Below, piece by piece: positions 12,445 through 15,711 of a stretch of 15,711 nucleotides of DNA. A program made the translations under genes and the position numbers. This DNA comes from Planctomycetota bacterium (lineage in GTDB: Bacteria > Planctomycetota > Phycisphaerae > UBA1845), in the NCBI GenBank assembly GCA_022566435.1, contig JADFIX010000003.1, positions 1 through 15,711 of the forward strand, given 5' to 3'. Under the pieces are notes generated by a model. That model ran no database searches. It saw only the letters and a program-made list of their open reading frames with translations, and was not told the origin of the DNA. How positions within the stretch are numbered: the first letter of the stretch is position 1; each line of letters starts with the position of its first letter.

Positions 12445-13827
12445 ATGGCGTTGGAAGCAGGTACGAATCTCGGTCCGTATGAAATCCTCTCGCCCCTCGG
12501 GGCGGGCGGGATGGGTGAGGTCTACCTTGCCACTGATTCCAAGCTGGATCGAAAAGTCGCGATCAAGGTTCTTCCCGAGTCGATGACGCGAGACAAAGAG
12601 CGGGTGGCACGCTTTGAGCGTGAAGCGAAATTGCTTGCATCTCTGAACCACTCCAACATCGCCGCGATCCATGGGTTCGACGATTCAGATGGGACTCGGT
12701 TCCTTGTTATGGAGTACGTGGAGGGCGAAACGCTCGGAAGCCGCCTCAGGAGTGGTCCCGTTGCCGTTGAGGATGCTCTCGATATTGCCAAGCAAATTGC
12801 CGCGGCACTTGAAGCCGCTCACGGGCAGGGTGTGATTCATCGCGACCTCAAACCCGCCAACGTCATGGTGACCAAGGAAGGTCGCGTCAAGGTGCTCGAC
12901 TTTGGGCTGGCGAAGCTAGCGGCTGCCGGTCCAGACGCTTCTTCGCCGGATGACGTCACGATGTCGGCTCCGCTAACAGGTCGCGGCATGATTCTCGGTA
13001 CCGTACCGTACATGTCGCCGGAGCAGTTACAGGGCGAACCCGTAGACCACAGGACGGATCTGTTCTCGCTGGGCGTCATGCTCTACGAAATGGCGACGGG
13101 GCAGCGTCCATTCCAAGGAAAGAACTCCGCTAGCATTACGTCTTCGATTCTTCGTGATACACCACGTCCGCTGCACGAGCTAAACGGCGTGCTACCTCGA
13201 CACCTGGGTCGGATCATCGAGCACTGCCTGGAAAAAGATGCGGAGCAGCGTTTCCAATCGGCGAAAGACATACGCAACGAGTTACGTGCACTGCGGAAGG
13301 AGGTGGATTCGGGTGGCGATTTCTCTGAATCCATCTCAACACCGGCGACTTCCGCTGTGCCTCCTACTTTGACTCCGCCCTCAACATCTTCCGGTTCCGC
13401 GATGTCCGCTCCGATCAGGCGCGGCGAGTTCTGGATCGGTGTCGGTGTCATCGCAACGATCTTGATTGCCGGCTTATGGTTCTGGCGTCCGCGAGACGAT
13501 TCAAGTACATCGCCCGAGCTTACGCCACGCGTCGTAGATTTCGCCGCGATAGATTCCTTGGCCGTTCTGCCTTTTGCAAACGATGGCGGCGACGCGGATG
13601 CGGAGTTCCTCTGCGACGGCATAGCTGAAAGCGTGATTAACAGTCTTACAAGCGTTCCCGAACTCCGTGTCATATCTCGAAACACCGCATTCCGGCGTTG
13701 CGCTGGAAGAAATAGCTAGTCATCAGCAATTGTGGGGCGAGCGTTTCGACCGTGAAGTCACTGACATCTTGACTCTCGAACGTGGGATTTCCGAGAAGAT
13801 TACGGATGCGCTGAAACTCACGGTCAT
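12445..13827 (+). pseudogene. Ser/Thr protein kinase (PknB-type) with TolB-like segment, broken
   Basis: The intact first frame (12445-13719, 424 residues) encodes a complete Hanks-type kinase domain. It has the glycine loop GAGGMGEVY, the lysine K41 in VAIK, E60, the catalytic HRDLKPAN (132-139), DFG (152-154) and SPE (191-193). A juxtamembrane Ser/Thr/Pro linker, one transmembrane helix (about 329-347) and the beginning of a TolB-like periplasmic segment (SLAVLPFAND to VISRNTAFR) follow. Just there the frame breaks. The family continuation QLWGERFDREVTDIL with ISEKITDALKLT appears in another frame at about 13728-13825, indicating loss of roughly 50 codons plus a frameshift. Similarity then ends abruptly at an IS remnant, so the usual C-terminal TPR part is missing. 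The kinase domain itself could still be expressed and active at the membrane. No strong Shine-Dalgarno sequence precedes the ATG. Confidence 0.8.
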
Positions 13828-13833
13828 TCGCCG

Positions 13834-14459
13834 TTGCTGCGGAAGATCCCGTGGGTGCAGTACCATGTGAAGGATGGGCAAAAGGGTCCGATGGTCGTGG
13901 AGGCCAAGCGGATGGCGTTTTGGATCAAGGATGAAGCGGGTCTGCCCTCGCGCCCCAATCTGTTGTTGGTGGTTCGACCGATGTTGCATCCCAAGGAGGT
14001 GAAGTTCTTTTTGAGCAACGCTTCTGAGTCGACGTCCACGGAGGTGTTGCTTCTGGTGGCCTATTCCCGCTGGCGCATCGAGCGGATTTTCCAGGACACC
14101 AAGAGCGAGTTGGGGATGGATCATTTCGAGGTGCGCAAATACGTGTCCATCCAACGACACTTGATCCTGACCTGCCTCAGCCACCTGTTCCTGGCCGAGT
14201 TCTGCCTGAAGCATCGGGGGGAAAAACCCAGAGCTCACCGTCCGCCAGGTACGCACCGCCACCCGGACCTTGGTCTCCGTCTGGAGCCGGCGTGGACGAT
14301 GCTCTCTTCGACTGGCTGACGATCAGCGCCCAACTGAAACGCACTCAGCAGAGCAACGCCCTTGCGCGCCGCAGGCACCGCCAACGCGCCCTGCGGAAAT
14401 TACGCGAAATCGCCGTGAAATTGAAAGATTGTCGCACCTGCCACTGGCCGAGAACTTAG
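13834..14459 (+). mobile_element. IS701-like transposase remnant (N-terminal deletion, frameshifts)
   Basis: From 13834 the translation LLRKIPWVQYHVKDGQKGPM leads into RPMLHPKEVKFFLSNA, then YSRWRIERIFQDTKSELGMD with the R-x3-E-x6-K spacing of IS4/IS701-type DDE transposases, then HFEVRKYVSIQRHLILTCLS. The N-terminal half, with the first two catalytic aspartates, is absent. The frame shifts at the GGGGGGAAAAA tract around 14214-14224, continuing as NPELTVRQVRTATRTLVSVW. It shifts again near 14315-14322, ending as ISAQLKRTQQSNALARRRH up to TAG at 14457-14459. It directly abuts the broken kinase gene, so insertion or later deletion probably removed the kinase 3' end. The element cannot transpose by itself. 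Terminal inverted repeats were not identified. Confidence 0.75.
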
Positions 14460-14653
14460 CGGTGTAGTGTTAGATTAGGCTGTCGGTCCCCGAGTGTCGG
14501 AATTAGTATCACACGACCTCCGATACATGCCTCGGCTTTCATCATTCCAAGAAGAATACGGGCGACGTAGATTGGATCATGATCCTGCCGTTGCGTCTCT
14601 CTATTAGCCAACGCCATCACAATGCGAGCCGCATCGGTGAACGCTTCAAACAT
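14456..14653 (-). CDS. Short ClpC N-terminal-domain-like ORF, possibly truncated
   Basis: The 65-residue protein begins MFEAFTDAARIVMALANRET, closely resembling the start of ClpC (the Clp N-terminal repeat that binds adaptors and substrates), and continues through DHDPIYVARILLGMMKAE. After about residue 42 the resemblance is lost, and the frame ends at a stop overlapping the end of the IS remnant. A full ClpC is more than 800 residues, and even a stand-alone Clp-N protein has two such repeats. It may be the 5' stub of a gene cut by the IS, or a small independent protein. The ribosome binding site is excellent: GGAGG about eight bases before the ATG. No AAA+ domain is present, so it cannot be a chaperone by itself. 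Confidence 0.6.
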   Translation of the reverse strand: MFEAFTDAARIVMALANRETQRQDHDPIYVARILLGMMKAEACIGGRVILIPTLGDRQPNLTLHR

Positions 14654-14779
14654 GGGACTTGCCTCCGCCGAAGCCGAGTGTCGCCGCAGAAGTCATGACT
14701 CAACACGCGTTTGCGGCGAGCGATCGATTGCCCACATGGCGGCGCTGCGCTTGACCATGGCACCCAGAAACACGTTTCT

Positions 14780-14866
14780 CTAAAAGAAACTAGATAGCCC
14801 GAGGAACAACAAGACGATCAGGATGGCGTTGAATAAAGTACTGGTCAAAAACGATTCAGTAATCAT
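14780..14866 (-). CDS. Tiny single-span membrane peptide (28 residues)
   Basis: An ATG at 14866 preceded by AAGGAG at an eight-base distance opens a 28-codon frame ending at TAG (14780-14782). The peptide starts MITESFLTST and has one uninterrupted hydrophobic stretch (LFNAILIVLLFLGLSSFF), enough for one transmembrane helix. It lies on the same strand as the aldehyde dehydrogenase gene, about 60 bases after its stop, and ahead of the Clp-like ORF. I recognise no family; KdpF-like or other small membrane regulators have this look, but nothing specific supports that. The strong Shine-Dalgarno sequence and hydrophobic composition argue for a real gene. Confidence 0.45.
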   Translation of the reverse strand: MITESFLTSTLFNAILIVLLFLGLSSFF

Positions 14867-14929
14867 CTCGTTCTCTCCTTAGAACCTGACAAAGCGGCCA
14901 AGGCGATCCCGGGCCTGTCCTGCAATCCA

Positions 14930-15711
14930 TCATACCTCGGAATGCTGTTCGTTGGGAACCAGTCCGCTCCGAAGCGTGTTTTCCGTAATACAACGGGCAT
15001 CCATGAAATGAGTCAAGTAGTCGGGCGATCCCGCCTTGACCCCGGTGCCGCTCAGCTTGAATCCGCCGAACGGCTGTGCGTCCACCTGAGACCCAGTGAT
15101 TCGGCGGTTAATGTAGAGATTGCCCACCGCGAACTCCCGCGCGGCATAGTCGATGTTGCCCGGGCTCCTGGAATATACGCCGCCGGTAAGGGCGTAGCGC
15201 GTGCCGTTGGCGAATTCGATCGCCTGCTCGAACGTCTTGGCCGTTAGCACCGCGAGCAGCGGGCCGAAGGTCTCTTCCTGGGCCAACACCGAATGGGAAT
15301 CGATTCCGCTGAAAACGGTCGGCGAGACGAAGAATCCGTTCTCGCAGCTCGCGGGCAATGTCGCCTGGACGACGAGTCGGCCCTCCTTGCGTCCCGTTTC
15401 ATTGAAATCTTGGAAGAAATCGACGGCGGCCTGATCGATGACCGGTCCGGTTATGGTGGCGGGCTCCTCCGCAGGTCCGATGACGATGCTCTCGACGGCG
15501 TCTTTCAGCCGTTGGAGAAGGGCGTCGTGTACCTCTTGCAGAACGATGACCCGGCTGCAACTGCTGCACTTCTGCCCGGCGAAGCCGAACGCGGATTCGA
15601 TAATGGCCTGCACGGCGCCGTCAAGTTCGGCGTCGCTGTCGACGACAATGGCGTTCTGCCCGCCCATCTCGACGATCAGTTTCTTGATAAACGGCTGAGT
15701 CGGACGGGTCA
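14930..15711 (-). CDS. pruA: 1-pyrroline-5-carboxylate dehydrogenase, C-terminal part
   Basis: The gene enters from the right edge; about 260 codons of its 3' end are visible, stopping with TGA at 14930. Aldehyde-dehydrogenase landmarks are the catalytic glutamate in VEMGGQNAIVVDSDAELD, the nucleophilic cysteine region FAGQKCSSCSRVIV (the QKCSSCSR form is characteristic of P5C dehydrogenases), EETFGPLLAV and the C-terminal NLYINRRITGSQVDAQPFGG followed by FKLSGTGVKAGSPDYL, a P5CDH hallmark. The enzyme oxidises glutamate semialdehyde (P5C) to glutamate with NAD+, the second step of proline catabolism. Whether it is fused to a proline dehydrogenase domain, as in PutA, cannot be seen because the N-terminal half lies outside the window. 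Confidence 0.9.
   Translation of the reverse strand, partial: TRPTQPFIKKLIVEMGGQNAIVVDSDAELDGAVQAIIESAFGFAGQKCSSCSRVIVLQEVHDALLQRLKDAVESIVIGPAEEPATITGPVIDQAAVDFFQDFNETGRKEGRLVVQATLPASCENGFFVSPTVFSGIDSHSVLAQEETFGPLLAVLTAKTFEQAIEFANGTRYALTGGVYSRSPGNIDYAAREFAVGNLYINRRITGSQVDAQPFGGFKLSGTGVKAGSPDYLTHFMDARCITENTLRSGLVPNEQHSEV

Overview
The window looks like a chromosomal piece of a moderately GC-rich, Gram-negative-type environmental bacterium, most plausibly a planctomycete or a relative. The reasons are a Ser/Thr kinase joined to a TolB-like segment, an HD-GYP/PilZ/HEAT fusion, a lipoprotein with a lipobox, a stray ClpC N-terminal-like ORF, and dispersed intergenic repeats typical of such genomes. 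This is inference from gene content; there is no rRNA or other taxonomic marker.

Left part (1-5548): signalling and redox. A stand-alone receiver-domain protein (419-829) is followed by a 675-residue HD-GYP + PilZ + HEAT-repeat protein (1209-3236), probably acting in cyclic-di-GMP turnover. Converging on it is a TlpA/ResA-like thioredoxin-fold lipoprotein (3288-3800, minus strand). Its reading frame is interrupted by one in-frame TGA exactly where the first cysteine of the CxxC active site belongs. A perfect 7-bp hairpin with a G-rich loop lies at the right distance downstream, so the gene is a strong selenoprotein candidate. Divergent from it is an ECF-like sigma factor overlapping a zinc-finger anti-sigma factor whose outer domain carries three cysteines.

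Middle part (5839-11860), all on the minus strand. In transcription order: a Tat-exported small protein with a knottin-like six-cysteine pattern, a PqqD-like protein, an HPr-kinase-related P-loop protein, an uncharacterised NTP_transf_5-type nucleotidyltransferase, a family-2 glycosyltransferase with membrane segments, and a family-4-like glycosyltransferase. The PqqD/HprK-like/nucleotidyltransferase trio is familiar from polysaccharide and some peptide-modification loci. Its pairing with an exported cysteine-rich mini-protein is the second main point of interest. The last gene carries an in-frame insertion made of a dispersed palindromic repeat.

Right part (12233-15711): a well-formed promoter and tRNA-Arg(CCG), then a remodelled zone. 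It holds a Ser/Thr kinase gene broken by an internal deletion/frameshift, an N-terminally deleted and frameshifted IS701-like transposase, a 65-codon ClpC N-terminal-like ORF, and a 28-codon single-span membrane peptide. The window ends inside a 1-pyrroline-5-carboxylate dehydrogenase gene (minus strand, proline catabolism).
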